The notes: generated from the sequence alone by a model not told the origin. 64,000 bases of DNA from Paenibacillus plantarum (GCF_013141695.1 NZ_WHNY01000005.1:1-64000); one strand, 5' to 3'; shown: positions 27,139 through 36,010, counted from the stretch's first letter. Numbers and translations are program-made.

Positions 27139-27177
27139 CAATGTTCAGATGCAAGGAAAGAGAACAGGAGGCAGATC

Positions 27178-28101
27178 ATGGATTTACAGGCATTTCTCAT
27201 TACGTTTCGTGAAGCACTGGAAGCCATTCTCATTGTAGGTGTCATCCTTACTTATTTGACTCGTATTGATGCGATCCATTGGCATAAATGGGTATGGGTT
27301 GGCGTGTTTTTTGCCATAGTTGTCAGTTACGGCTTGGCTCTTGCCTTCCAGGTTTTATTAACTGGTTTTGCAAGTATGGGTAGTCAGAATTATTTGAAGA
27401 TCGGGATTATGCTTGTTTCGTCTGGTTTATTGACACATATGATTATGTTCATGGGCAAGCAAAGCAGTGAGATGCAAGGCAAGGTTCAGAGCAAGGTTGC
27501 TCATATATTGACCATTGGCGGCGCTATTAATATGATTGTTCATTCCTTCTTGGTTGTTGTGCGCGAAGGTGTGGAGACGGTCTTCTTCTTCGCTGCTATT
27601 ACGGGTGGCGACATTCAGAAAGCGCTTGAAAGCTGGGGGGCTTTATTCGGTCTGGTGCTAGCCGCAGTGGTGGGACTTCTCTTCTTCAAAGGGACCAAGA
27701 AGATTCGTTTGAGTACGTTCTTCCGGATAACCGCTGTCTTCCTCATGATGATTTCGGCTGGACTGTTTGTTCAGGCGATTGGGATTATGCAGGATTTAGG
27801 AATTATAGGCAGCCTATATCGAACAGCTGGTCACCAGATTGGTGAAATTTACAATATTACAGCCTTTATGCCAGAACATCCTATTGACGGCGTACAATAT
27901 CTGCGTGATTATGGAAAAGAACCGCTTATTAACGGCCAAGTCGGTATTTTCTTTAAAGCTTTCCTTGGTTATACGCAGAATCCTTCACTGGAAGAGTTCG
28001 TTGGTTACTGGGGATATTACTTCTTAGTATTCATTCTTCTAGCTGTTCAGAAGAAGCGTCAGGAACAGCAACAGCTCCAAGAAGATAAAGTGGCCGCGTA
28101 A
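27178..28101 (+). CDS. FTR1 family iron permease (EfeU-like)
   Basis: The 307-residue membrane protein has about seven TM segments and both REXXE iron-binding motifs of the FTR1 family: REALE at residues 11-15 and REGVE near 130. These motifs carry ferric iron through the membrane after ferrous iron oxidation in characterised homologues. ATG 27178 has AGGAGG 6-7 nt upstream; a longer reading from 27112 would translate through the hairpin at 27108-27138. The protein lacks an extracellular N-terminal domain. The two Fur-regulated secreted proteins upstream may supply that function. The partner oxidase is not visible. Confidence 0.92.
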   Translation: MDLQAFLITFREALEAILIVGVILTYLTRIDAIHWHKWVWVGVFFAIVVSYGLALAFQVLLTGFASMGSQNYLKIGIMLVSSGLLTHMIMFMGKQSSEMQGKVQSKVAHILTIGGAINMIVHSFLVVVREGVETVFFFAAITGGDIQKALESWGALFGLVLAAVVGLLFFKGTKKIRLSTFFRITAVFLMMISAGLFVQAIGIMQDLGIIGSLYRTAGHQIGEIYNITAFMPEHPIDGVQYLRDYGKEPLINGQVGIFFKAFLGYTQNPSLEEFVGYWGYYFLVFILLAVQKKRQEQQQLQEDKVAA

Positions 28102-28155
28102 TACATAGGGGAAACGACTATTAATTGATTTTCAACATGAGGAGCGAGGATAACG

Positions 28156-28920
28156 ATGAAAATAGGCATTGTTGGATATGGCCATGTAGGCAAAGCGATT
28201 CACGCCTTGTTTCCCAAGGCTGTTATATATGATGGACCTCTACAGATGGGCAGCCAAGATGAGGTGAACGTTTGTGACATGGTGTTCGTTTGTGTTCCGA
28301 CGCCCTCGCTTCCGAATGGTAAATGCGATACATCTATTGTGGAAGAAGTTATTGTATGGCTGGCATCTGAAGTGATTGTTATTCGTTCTACTGTACCAGT
28401 TGGCTTCACGGATGAGATGAAGGAACGCACTGGGAAGAGAATCGTTTTCCAGCCCGAATATTACGGGGAAACCGTGGATCACCACTTCGCGGACTTGCGT
28501 CACCGTACGTGGCTTACACTGGGCGGCGCATCTGCCGATGCTAGCCTTGTGGTTCGTGCGTATCAGCAGGTGTATAACGCGGAAGTGAGAATACGATTAA
28601 CAGATGCCCGTACAGCGGAAATGGCGAAGTACATGGAGAATTGCTTCCTGGCGCTGAAGGTGTCATTTTGCAATGAGTTTTATGATATCGCTGGCGCTCA
28701 CGGCATTGACTACAATGAATTGCGTGAGGTATGGCTCGAGGACCCTCGAATCGGGCGAAGTCATACATTTGTCTATGAGGATAATCGCGGTTATGGCGGC
28801 AAATGCCTGCCGAAAGATGTTAACGCACTCATCAGCTTCGCTGAGGATAAGGACGTTAATGTTGATCTAATGAGAACGGTACAGCAGAAAAATAATCGAC
28901 TTCGGGATTTAACGGATTAA
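28156..28920 (+). CDS. Short UDP-sugar/GDP-mannose dehydrogenase-like protein lacking the C-terminal domain
   Basis: The 254-residue protein has the N-terminal Rossmann motif GIVGYGHVG (about 4-12), VPTPSLPNG, STVPVGFT and a central domain ending GYGGKCLPKDVNAL with the catalytic Cys near 218. UDP-glucose dehydrogenases of this family are about 430-450 residues. Here the C-terminal UDP-binding domain is absent, and the gene ends cleanly with a normal stop. It may act on a different substrate or be a truncated but maintained form. It has its own ribosome site (AGGAGCGAGG) 54 nt after the FTR1 gene. Confidence 0.75.
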   Translation: MKIGIVGYGHVGKAIHALFPKAVIYDGPLQMGSQDEVNVCDMVFVCVPTPSLPNGKCDTSIVEEVIVWLASEVIVIRSTVPVGFTDEMKERTGKRIVFQPEYYGETVDHHFADLRHRTWLTLGGASADASLVVRAYQQVYNAEVRIRLTDARTAEMAKYMENCFLALKVSFCNEFYDIAGAHGIDYNELREVWLEDPRIGRSHTFVYEDNRGYGGKCLPKDVNALISFAEDKDVNVDLMRTVQQKNNRLRDLTD

Positions 28921-28941
28921 AGAAATAAAGGGGAGCTTCTC

Positions 28942-29556
28942 ATGAATATCCAAGCGTACTTGAAAGAAACACGTAAAATCATTGGTGTGGGACCGAACTT
29001 CAAAGCTTTTCGCGCTCAAAAAGGGATCACCCATGAGGAGGATCCCTTTCTCTTTATCAAGTCTCCGCAGAGCTTAACCGTAGAGACCGATATTTATTTG
29101 CCACCGCAGCTTACGGAGTTCATCTGTGAGGTGGAAATGGCGGTCATTATCGGTCAAGAAGCCAGAAATATTGCGGAAGAGGATGTGGCGTCCATTGTCG
29201 CAGGCTATGCCATTGCCAATGACATTACCGCGAGTGCGCATTTTGATACGGGAAGATTCAAGATGTTTGATCAGATGACCCCGATTGGTCAGATGGTTTC
29301 CCTTGCTGATCCACATCAGGTTGATCTCGAAATGTGGGTGAACGGCAATCTTATTCAAAAAGATAACACAGTGAACCTGCTATTCTCTTCGAACTGGTTG
29401 ATCTCGCATATTTCACGCATGACAACCTTATGTAAGGGGGATATCATCTTAACAGGGACACCGTCGAATCCAATGACTTGTCAGATTGGCGATGTCGTTG
29501 AGATGAAGAGTCCGCAGCTAGGCAATCATCACTTTACGATTCAAAAGGAACTATGA
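28942..29556 (+). CDS. Fumarylacetoacetate hydrolase family protein
   Basis: This 204-residue single-domain FAH-fold enzyme shows metal-binding acidic residues in CEVEMAVIIG (about 61-70) and ANDITAS (about 93), plus the family end motif GDIILTGTPSNP. Members hydrolyse or decarboxylate 2,4-diketo acids and act as oxaloacetate decarboxylases or acylpyruvases. It is 21 bp after the dehydrogenase-like gene with AAAGGGGAGC upstream. Its stop codon lies inside a terminator stem shared with the convergent PucR gene. Confidence 0.87.
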   Translation: MNIQAYLKETRKIIGVGPNFKAFRAQKGITHEEDPFLFIKSPQSLTVETDIYLPPQLTEFICEVEMAVIIGQEARNIAEEDVASIVAGYAIANDITASAHFDTGRFKMFDQMTPIGQMVSLADPHQVDLEMWVNGNLIQKDNTVNLLFSSNWLISHISRMTTLCKGDIILTGTPSNPMTCQIGDVVEMKSPQLGNHHFTIQKEL

Positions 29557-29578
29557 GCCCATCATAGTTCCTTTTTTT
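29545..29578. terminator. Convergent terminator containing the stop codons of both flanking genes
   Basis: AAGGAACTATGA pairs with TCATAGTTCCTT around GCCCA, followed by TTTTTT on the plus strand. The TGA of the FAH gene (29554-29556) and the stop of the minus-strand PucR gene (29551-29553) both fall in the left arm. On the minus strand only a four-T tract follows. Confidence 0.9.
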
Positions 29579-31140
29579 GTGGAAAAAGCGAACACTTTGA
29601 CAGCCATTTGCAATTGGAAACGAATATCAGGGTCTTTCAAATCAACCCCTAATAAGGTTTGAACTTTTTCTAGTCGATAGACAATGGAGTTGTAATGGCA
29701 GAAAGAAGCCTTTGCGGTTTCCTTAATGTTTCCTCCGAATTGCAAGTAAGTAATTAACGTATCAACGAGCTTGGCGTTATTCTCTTTATCGAATGTGTAT
29801 AGGGGCTGAATATACTGAAATAGCTGTTTTTTGATGGATTCTTGATCAGAAAGTACATGAACAATCGAGTACATACCGAGTTGGTCGTAGTAACATAGCG
29901 TTTCATGGGGCTGAATGAAGTCCCAGAGTTCTAGCGCCGTTACGGTTTCTTTGTATCCCTCGTGTATATCGGATAATCCCTTCGTACTGCTGATGCCGAG
30001 GCGAATACTGGATTGTTTCAAGCATTTATGGAGCTCGGATTGGAGCTTGAGGTAGGCATTCTTCTGGTTAGCCAGCGGCTTTGGAATAAGAAAAACCCAT
30101 TCATTCCCCATAGAAAGTAAGACGATGCCTTGAAGAATACAGTAAGCTTTCACATTCATGAGTTCTCGTGATGAAAAAGGTGGGAGCGGTGAGGTTAGAC
30201 AAACATTGTAGCTAGTTTGCAGCTGAAGTCCGCATGAGGCCGCCTGCAGCGCTATGGCCTGTGGATCGGTAATTTCACCTAAGATCCAGGTTTTGAGAAA
30301 AAGATCTTTCTGATTATCCTCTAAACTGCGCAGCGAATGCTGTTTGCTAAGGTGCAGTGTCAGTAAGTTAACCGTATGCTGTAGCAGGAACTGCAACGGC
30401 TCCCATTCCCCGTCCTTACACCCCCAACAGACAAAGTAAGCCATCGTTTCGTTATTTTTCTCAATCGGCAAATAAATTGTGGTTGTGTCATCGTCCAGCC
30501 AATAGGAAGGCAGTGCTGTGGTAGATGAATGCGGCGCAACGGGCCGAAGGTGCCTAGCATCAGGCCATTCCTTCTTGAACGCTGGATCAGTGGCATACAT
30601 ATCAGATTCATAGGTAATCAAGGCAGCTTGCAAACCTGTGCTTTTGGAAAACGTCTCAATAAAGGTTTTGCTGTTCTCGCCCATAATTAGCGTACTGGTA
30701 AGCAACTGTATCTTATGATGCTGTTCCATGAGCCAATTCGTTTTCTGGTTGAGAATTTCCTCAAGCACTTCCGAAATGGTCTGGGAATAACCGATTTGAT
30801 AGGCCAGCTCCAAGATGGGCAGCCCATATTCATTGGAAAGAGTAACCATTTCTTCTGGAACGGTTTCGAGATACCGCTTGGTTTTGATACCTATAGCGGC
30901 TATTCCTGTTGCAGCAAGTTTGGGGATCAGCTCATTCTGAGCATTGGGGTTATCTTTAATAGAGTATGCGGTGGTGAGGAGGAGATCGCCATGCCTTACC
31001 CAGTTGAAAACATCCGGTACTTCCATCACATTAACATTGGTAATGCGACGGTTTAAGCCGTTGGCGCCACTTATGATAGGATCATCTCCAAATAAGAAAG
31101 GTTTATGAGCAATTAATTCATTCACACTGATGCCATTCAT
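29551..31140 (-). CDS. PucR family transcriptional regulator
   Basis: This 529-residue regulator has the PucR N-terminal domain (about 1-125, with HGDLLLTTAYSIKDNP). A central region follows, and then the C-terminal PucR-type helix-turn-helix (NIKETAKASFCHYNSIVYRL, about 470-515). Family members sense purine-degradation or other nitrogen metabolites and control the genes beside them. GAGGAGG precedes the ATG on the minus strand. It is divergent from the ABC transporter/amidase operon and most likely controls it. Confidence 0.9.
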   Translation of the reverse strand: MNGISVNELIAHKPFLFGDDPIISGANGLNRRITNVNVMEVPDVFNWVRHGDLLLTTAYSIKDNPNAQNELIPKLAATGIAAIGIKTKRYLETVPEEMVTLSNEYGLPILELAYQIGYSQTISEVLEEILNQKTNWLMEQHHKIQLLTSTLIMGENSKTFIETFSKSTGLQAALITYESDMYATDPAFKKEWPDARHLRPVAPHSSTTALPSYWLDDDTTTIYLPIEKNNETMAYFVCWGCKDGEWEPLQFLLQHTVNLLTLHLSKQHSLRSLEDNQKDLFLKTWILGEITDPQAIALQAASCGLQLQTSYNVCLTSPLPPFSSRELMNVKAYCILQGIVLLSMGNEWVFLIPKPLANQKNAYLKLQSELHKCLKQSSIRLGISSTKGLSDIHEGYKETVTALELWDFIQPHETLCYYDQLGMYSIVHVLSDQESIKKQLFQYIQPLYTFDKENNAKLVDTLITYLQFGGNIKETAKASFCHYNSIVYRLEKVQTLLGVDLKDPDIRFQLQMAVKVFAFSTKKGTMMGS

Positions 31141-31160
31141 GGCCTAACCTCCTCAATTTA

Positions 31161-31181
31161 TATGTTAATAAACCTAACATA
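31161..31181. promoter_or_regulatory. Inverted repeat in the PucR/transporter intergenic region
   Basis: TATGTTA and TAACATA flank a 7-bp centre, 21-41 bp upstream of the PucR start. TAACATA recurs at 31373-31379, shortly before the transporter operon start and next to a TATAAT at 31366-31371. These could be regulator sites for both directions. The rest of 31182-31360 shows nothing recognisable. Confidence 0.4.
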
Positions 31182-31413
31182 AAATGAAGGTGGAGGAAAG
31201 CACTGATTTAGTAGAAATCACTAAAAAAATCTTTCGTATATGGAGGGAAAGTAGAATGAATCGTTGAATACTACCAGTATGAACGCAGAATCTTTGTGAA
31301 ATGTTCACAATGGGATCAGGATAGATTTGTGAAGCAACTCTAATGTAAATCGGATTTTTGTGATATATAATCTAACATATAAAGACAATATACATTACGG
31401 GGAGCTGGGGAAA

Positions 31414-32292
31414 ATGAAACATGGTAAATGGATGAGCAAGGGCTTGGTTATTGCATCGCTTTTGTTAGTTACCGCTTGTGGAAGTAAGGCAACGACGACA
31501 GGTACAACGGCTAAGCCTGCTGACCAGTCAGTAGCATCTACAACTCCAGCCATGGCTGCATCAAGTGTGCCTGCAACATCAGCAACAGTTCAGCAAATTA
31601 AAAAGAACGGCAAGCTCGTGATTGGAACAAGCGGAAACTTCCGTCCAATGACCTTCATGAATGAACAAAGCCAGATCACAGGACTAGATATCGACATCGG
31701 TACAATGATTGCAGAGAAACTTGGCGTTAAGGTTGAGTTCGTGCCAGGAAACATCTCAGGCTTAATCCCAGGTCTCGTAGCAGGGAAATTTGATCTCGTG
31801 ATGTCGGCTCTTTCGGAAACGGATGAGAGAAAGAAGAGTATTGATTTCTCCATTCCTTATGGCAAAGACGGCACGGTAGCTGTAACGTTGAAGGATACGA
31901 CCAAAGTAGAGGACGTAACAAAGCTGAGCGGTCTGATTACAGGCGTGATTGGCGGTTCAGCGACACATACCGTTATTAAGGAATTCGGAGGCTTCAAAGA
32001 GCTGAAGGAATACCCAGGGAATGCGGAAGCCTTCACAGACTTGAAAGCAGGTCGAATCGATCTTTACGCAGTTGGTAATATTGCAGCGAATGATTACATC
32101 AAGAATGATAAGAGTGATAAACCACTTAAATTAGTTGGTAAAGTAGCGGCAGTGAAAAATATGGGTGTGGGTATGCGTAAAGATGAACCGGAATTAAAAG
32201 CAATCATTGATAGTCTGATAGACGAGAAAATGAAGGACGGAACGATTGATAAACTCGCTACCAAATGGGTAGGAGCACCGCTTCCGAAGTAA
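31414..32292 (+). CDS. Amino-acid-type ABC transporter substrate-binding lipoprotein
   Basis: The 292-residue protein has a lipoprotein signal with lipobox LVTAC, a Thr/Ala/Ser-rich linker and a family 3 solute-binding fold (LVIGTSGNFRPMTFMNEQ, GLDIDIGTMIAEKLGVKVEF, VMSALSETDERKKSIDFS). It captures an amino acid or related amide/nitrogen compound outside the cell. ATG 31414 is used (GGGGAGCTGGGG upstream); earlier in-frame starts lack a site and would bury the signal peptide. It is first in an operon running to the YhcH gene. Confidence 0.92.
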   Translation: MKHGKWMSKGLVIASLLLVTACGSKATTTGTTAKPADQSVASTTPAMAASSVPATSATVQQIKKNGKLVIGTSGNFRPMTFMNEQSQITGLDIDIGTMIAEKLGVKVEFVPGNISGLIPGLVAGKFDLVMSALSETDERKKSIDFSIPYGKDGTVAVTLKDTTKVEDVTKLSGLITGVIGGSATHTVIKEFGGFKELKEYPGNAEAFTDLKAGRIDLYAVGNIAANDYIKNDKSDKPLKLVGKVAAVKNMGVGMRKDEPELKAIIDSLIDEKMKDGTIDKLATKWVGAPLPK

Positions 32293-32322
32293 CCTAAAAT
32301 AAACAGAAAATGAGTGATTGGC

Positions 32323-32973
32323 ATGGACTGGGAAATTGTATCCAATTATATGCCCCTCTACCTTGAGGGGGCGCTGACGACTTTCAGAATCTCCATACTA
32401 GCCATCTTGTGCGCAACAATACTTGGCTACTTTATTGCTCTTATGAGGCTTTCCAGTATCAGTGTAGTTCGCGGCATTGCTTTCGTTTATGTATGGGTAT
32501 TTCGAGGAACCCCGTTAATGCTTACGCTGTTCTGGTTGTATTATGCCACACCATTCGGTCTAAAGCTTCCCGCGTTTATCGCGGGACTTGCGGCCATGTC
32601 GATCAATTCCGCTTCCTTCAAGTCGGAGATCATTCGAGCAGGCATCATGTCCGTGGATCGAGGTCAATTGGAGGCGGCGGATTCAATTGGGATGAACCCT
32701 TTTCAGAAGATGATTCGCATCACCATTCCGCAAGCAATTAGACTGCTAACGCCGCCTTATATTAATAACTGTGTCATTATGCTGAAAGAGTCAGCCATCG
32801 TATCCATTGTTACCGTGCCGGATTTAATGCTTGGCGCACAACGAGCTTATAACAGTACATACAGTGTCATCGAGACGCTGGGTGTGGCAGGCGTTATCTA
32901 CTTAACCATGACCAGCTCGATCATGTTGCTGCAATTCTTCATCGAAAAGAAGCTGCGTATTGCGAAAAGGTAG
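32323..32973 (+). CDS. Amino-acid ABC transporter permease (HisM/GlnP type)
   Basis: The protein of about 216 residues has about five TM segments and the permease motif EAADSIGMNPFQKMIRITIP (EAA loop). FRGTPLMLTLFW is typical of polar amino acid permeases. It follows the binding protein by 30 bp. The ATG at 32323 is chosen over the GTG at 32314, since neither has a strong ribosome site. It would dimerise and work with the ATPase encoded next. Confidence 0.9.
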   Translation: MDWEIVSNYMPLYLEGALTTFRISILAILCATILGYFIALMRLSSISVVRGIAFVYVWVFRGTPLMLTLFWLYYATPFGLKLPAFIAGLAAMSINSASFKSEIIRAGIMSVDRGQLEAADSIGMNPFQKMIRITIPQAIRLLTPPYINNCVIMLKESAIVSIVTVPDLMLGAQRAYNSTYSVIETLGVAGVIYLTMTSSIMLLQFFIEKKLRIAKR

Positions 32974-32985
32974 GAGGCATGAGAT

Positions 32986-33765
32986 ATGATTCATATTCGT
33001 GGACTAAATAAACAATTTCATGAGAAAAAGGTACTAGATCAAATCAATCTCGAAATTCGCGAGGGTGAGGTTGTCTCGATTATTGGACCGAGCGGTGCGG
33101 GGAAAAGCACATTGCTACGCTGTATGAACCTGCTAGAGGTACCGACCTCTGGGGAGATTTACGTGGATACGCGCAAAGCCGAATATAAGACGAACGCTCG
33201 CGGCCGCTTAACACTGCAATCGTACATGAAATTGACCTGGCTTCGATCGGAGGTCAGCATGGTCTTTCAGCAATTTAATCTATGGCCGAATAAAACCGTA
33301 CTGGATAACGTAACCGAGGGACCGCGTATTGTGAAAAAGGTTCCGCGTAAAGAAGCAGAGGCCAAAGCGATTAAGTTGCTTGAGAAGGTTGGCTTACAAG
33401 AGAAAATTAATGAGTATCCAACTAATTTATCGGGTGGTCAACAACAGCGTGTGGCGATAGCAAGAGCTTTGGCCATGGAACCGAAGGTTATTTTGTTCGA
33501 CGAGCCGACGTCCGCACTTGACCCTGAATTAGTCCATGAAGTGCTCGATATCATGGTCAAACTTGCGAAAGAGGGCATGACGATGGTCGTCGTGACACAT
33601 GAGATGAATTTTGCTCGCAACGTATCGGATCGCGTTCTTTTTATGGAGGATGGTCAAATTACGATGAGCGGGAAACCAGATGAAGTCTTTCATATGAAAA
33701 ATGCAAGGATGAATCAATTCATGCGCAAGATCACCCATGAGGTCGAACTGAGAGGAGTTAACTAA
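32986..33765 (+). CDS. Amino-acid ABC transporter ATP-binding protein (GlnQ type)
   Basis: This 259-residue ATPase has Walker A GPSGAGKST, Q-loop VFQQFNLWP, signature LSGGQQQR, Walker B VILFDEPTSALDP and the H-loop VTHE. A roughly 20-residue insertion between Walker A and the Q-loop (around 60-80) is longer than in typical GlnQ. TAGGAGG precedes the ATG. It completes the importer with the two genes upstream. Confidence 0.93.
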   Translation: MIHIRGLNKQFHEKKVLDQINLEIREGEVVSIIGPSGAGKSTLLRCMNLLEVPTSGEIYVDTRKAEYKTNARGRLTLQSYMKLTWLRSEVSMVFQQFNLWPNKTVLDNVTEGPRIVKKVPRKEAEAKAIKLLEKVGLQEKINEYPTNLSGGQQQRVAIARALAMEPKVILFDEPTSALDPELVHEVLDIMVKLAKEGMTMVVVTHEMNFARNVSDRVLFMEDGQITMSGKPDEVFHMKNARMNQFMRKITHEVELRGVN

Positions 33766-33766
33766 G

Positions 33767-34669
33767 ATGAAGATTGCCAGCAGCCAGTTTCGGGCCAAAA
33801 AGCTAAGATCAATGAAAGACTTTGAGGATCATGTTCGTTGGCATGTTGAATCAGCCGTAGCACAAGGGGCGGAGCTGCTCTTATTGCCTGAGTTTTTCGC
33901 GATTGAGCTGCTCACGCTGCACCATTTTGACATCAAGAGTACGGAGGATGTCACGAAAATTTTCGAGTGGTTTGGCAAGGAATACACAGCAGCGATCAAG
34001 CAATTATGTGCCAATTTGGCCAAAGAGTATCAAATCACACTCGCTGCGGGGACGCATTTCGCCTATCAGCCGGATCGTAAATGCTATTACAATACAGCGT
34101 ATGTCTTCACGGCTAGTGGTGCTGTTTTTGAACAGAATAAGATCCATCCTTCCTATGAAATGGTGTATAACAAAGAATTGACCACGCCTGGCGATAAGCT
34201 GGATGTTTTCGAAATAAATGGTGTGACCTATGGCATCTCCATCTGCTATGATAACTCCTTCCCCGAAGTAGCGCGTATCCTTAGTCAAATGGGGGCTGAT
34301 ATTATCCTCGCGCCGACTTGTTGTCTCGATGAATGGGGGCAAAGCCGCAATATTCTATTCGCTCAGGCAAGAGCTTCGGAGAATCAGGTCTACGTTGTGA
34401 ATAGTCACATGATCGGATCGATTCCGTTTCCAACGCATATTCCTTACGGATTTACATTCACGGGTAAGAGCGGCATCTATTCACCGATTCAACCGATGAT
34501 TGGTACGCCAAATGCGATTGTCAGCCAAGGCGAAGCGAATGTGGAGATGGTTGTCGTCGGAGATATTAATCTGGATTACTTGAAATACATTCGAGAAAAT
34601 GGACATAATCGGAATCGTACCGATATGCGGCCTTCTTTCTATCAACAATATGCCTTTCAAACAACCTGA
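33767..34669 (+). CDS. Carbon-nitrogen hydrolase (nitrilase superfamily amidase)
   Basis: This 300-residue protein has the full nitrilase-superfamily catalytic set: Glu42 (LLLPEFFA), Lys125 (EQNKIHPS) and Cys160 (GISICYDNSFPE). Members hydrolyse amides, N-carbamoyl compounds or nitriles and release ammonia. It starts 1 nt after the GlnQ-type gene's stop, with GAGAGGAG upstream. It probably processes the nitrogen compound imported by this operon. The exact substrate is not evident. Confidence 0.9.
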   Translation: MKIASSQFRAKKLRSMKDFEDHVRWHVESAVAQGAELLLLPEFFAIELLTLHHFDIKSTEDVTKIFEWFGKEYTAAIKQLCANLAKEYQITLAAGTHFAYQPDRKCYYNTAYVFTASGAVFEQNKIHPSYEMVYNKELTTPGDKLDVFEINGVTYGISICYDNSFPEVARILSQMGADIILAPTCCLDEWGQSRNILFAQARASENQVYVVNSHMIGSIPFPTHIPYGFTFTGKSGIYSPIQPMIGTPNAIVSQGEANVEMVVVGDINLDYLKYIRENGHNRNRTDMRPSFYQQYAFQTT

Positions 34670-34681
34670 ATGAGAAAGTAG

Positions 34682-35455
34682 ATGGCGAATGTGGACATTC
34701 TAGCAACCATGCTTCTTATGGGAATGATCTTAGGCTTTGCCGGGACGGGGGGCTCAGGTTTTATTATTGGGATTCTTCTAGCCGTGTTCCATGTCCCTGT
34801 TCATACGGCGCTGGGTACTTCGATTGCAGCGATGGTATTTACAACCTTATCGGGTTCAATCAGTCATTTCCGAGAAGGGAATGCTAGGCTTCGCTCAGGC
34901 CTCATTATTGGGGCTTTCGGAGCGGGTGGTGCGTATGCTGGAACCTTCGTGGCTCGCATGATTGCAGCCGATCAGCTCATTTGGCTGACCAGTGGTATGT
35001 TGTTCGTCTCTGGGCTTCTTATTTGGCTTCGGACAAGCAAGGTGTTTTCCTCGAAGGAGCGGGTGCTTGCTGAGGAATCCGACGAGTTAAAAAAGGTGAA
35101 GTTCTGGATGTTAGCGGCGGTTACGGGTATAGTAACGGGATCACTCTCTGGAGTCTTTGGGATTGGATCGACACCATTCATCCAGCTGGCTTTGCTCATT
35201 CTATTCGGGTTTCCACTCCGACAAGCGGTGGGGACGACAATGGTCGTTATTCTACCGATCGCTTTGTTCGGGTCGATTGGATTTTTCCAAGCGGGATTCT
35301 TGGACTTTGTATTGCTCGCTCAAGTCGTTGCAGGGACGATGATCGGCTCTTATATTGGGGCTAAGTTTACGAAGAGAGCTCCGAAGCTGCTGCTTCGCTC
35401 GGCGATGATCATGACACCGATAGCAGGATCGTTATTGATGCTAGTGAAAACATAG
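34682..35455 (+). CDS. TSUP (TauE/SafE) family permease
   Basis: This 257-residue membrane protein has about eight TM segments and the two-fold family signature (GFAGTGGSGFIIG early, TGSLSGVFGIGSTPFIQLAL in the second half). Family members move anions such as sulfite, sulfoacetate or organic acids. It lies 12 bp after the amidase gene and likely exports a product of the pathway or imports a related anion. Confidence 0.85.
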   Translation: MANVDILATMLLMGMILGFAGTGGSGFIIGILLAVFHVPVHTALGTSIAAMVFTTLSGSISHFREGNARLRSGLIIGAFGAGGAYAGTFVARMIAADQLIWLTSGMLFVSGLLIWLRTSKVFSSKERVLAEESDELKKVKFWMLAAVTGIVTGSLSGVFGIGSTPFIQLALLILFGFPLRQAVGTTMVVILPIALFGSIGFFQAGFLDFVLLAQVVAGTMIGSYIGAKFTKRAPKLLLRSAMIMTPIAGSLLMLVKT

Positions 35456-35511
35456 GATGTGTGAGGACTTCACTCGGTTGAAACGGTCATATTGGCAAGG
35501 AGGAACCATAC

Positions 35512-35979
35512 TTGATATTAGGAGATTTCCACAAGTGGTCAGAGGATAAATGGTTATACGCTGAGCGGCTTGCGCAGCATTTGGACTACCTGTCTACCTG
35601 CACATTCGATGAAATCGAGGATGGGGTATATCCTGTGGGAGAAGACGGTACCTATCTGGTCGTGAAAACGACAGCAACGATCCCCTTCTCAGAGGCACTG
35701 CCAGAGCGACATCAACGATATATGGATATTCACTATATCCTTGCCGGATCAGAGACCATTGGATTCGCACGGGATAGCGAGAAGAATCAACCGGTTGAGG
35801 TGAGTCCAGCCATTGACGATCATACCTTTTTCGATGCTGCGGAAAATGAGATGGAGTTGACGCTGTGTCCAGGGCAGTTCGCCATCTTTATGCCATCAGA
35901 TATTCATAGACCTTGGTGCAAGGGGACTAAGTCCGACTTTGTCAGAAAGGCCTTGTTGAAGGTGATAGTCCCTAATTAA
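35512..35979 (+). CDS. YhcH/YjgK/YiaL family protein
   Basis: This 155-residue beta-sandwich protein of the DUF386 family has the conserved HQRYMDIHYILAGSE core and FMPSDIHRPWC with the metal-binding His residues. Relatives occur in sialic acid and sugar catabolic clusters, some with anomerase activity. The TTG start has AAGGAGG 7 nt upstream. It is the last gene of the PucR-flanked operon. Why a sugar-linked protein occurs with an amidase is unclear. Confidence 0.85.
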   Translation: MILGDFHKWSEDKWLYAERLAQHLDYLSTCTFDEIEDGVYPVGEDGTYLVVKTTATIPFSEALPERHQRYMDIHYILAGSETIGFARDSEKNQPVEVSPAIDDHTFFDAAENEMELTLCPGQFAIFMPSDIHRPWCKGTKSDFVRKALLKVIVPN

Positions 35980-36010
35980 TGCTATAGTACCGAAAAAGTT
36001 CATAATGAAG

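Noticed and set aside
27112-27177. Longer N-terminus for the FTR1 permease
   Set aside because: It would translate the terminator hairpin at 27108-27138, and the ATG at 27178 has a strong ribosome site.
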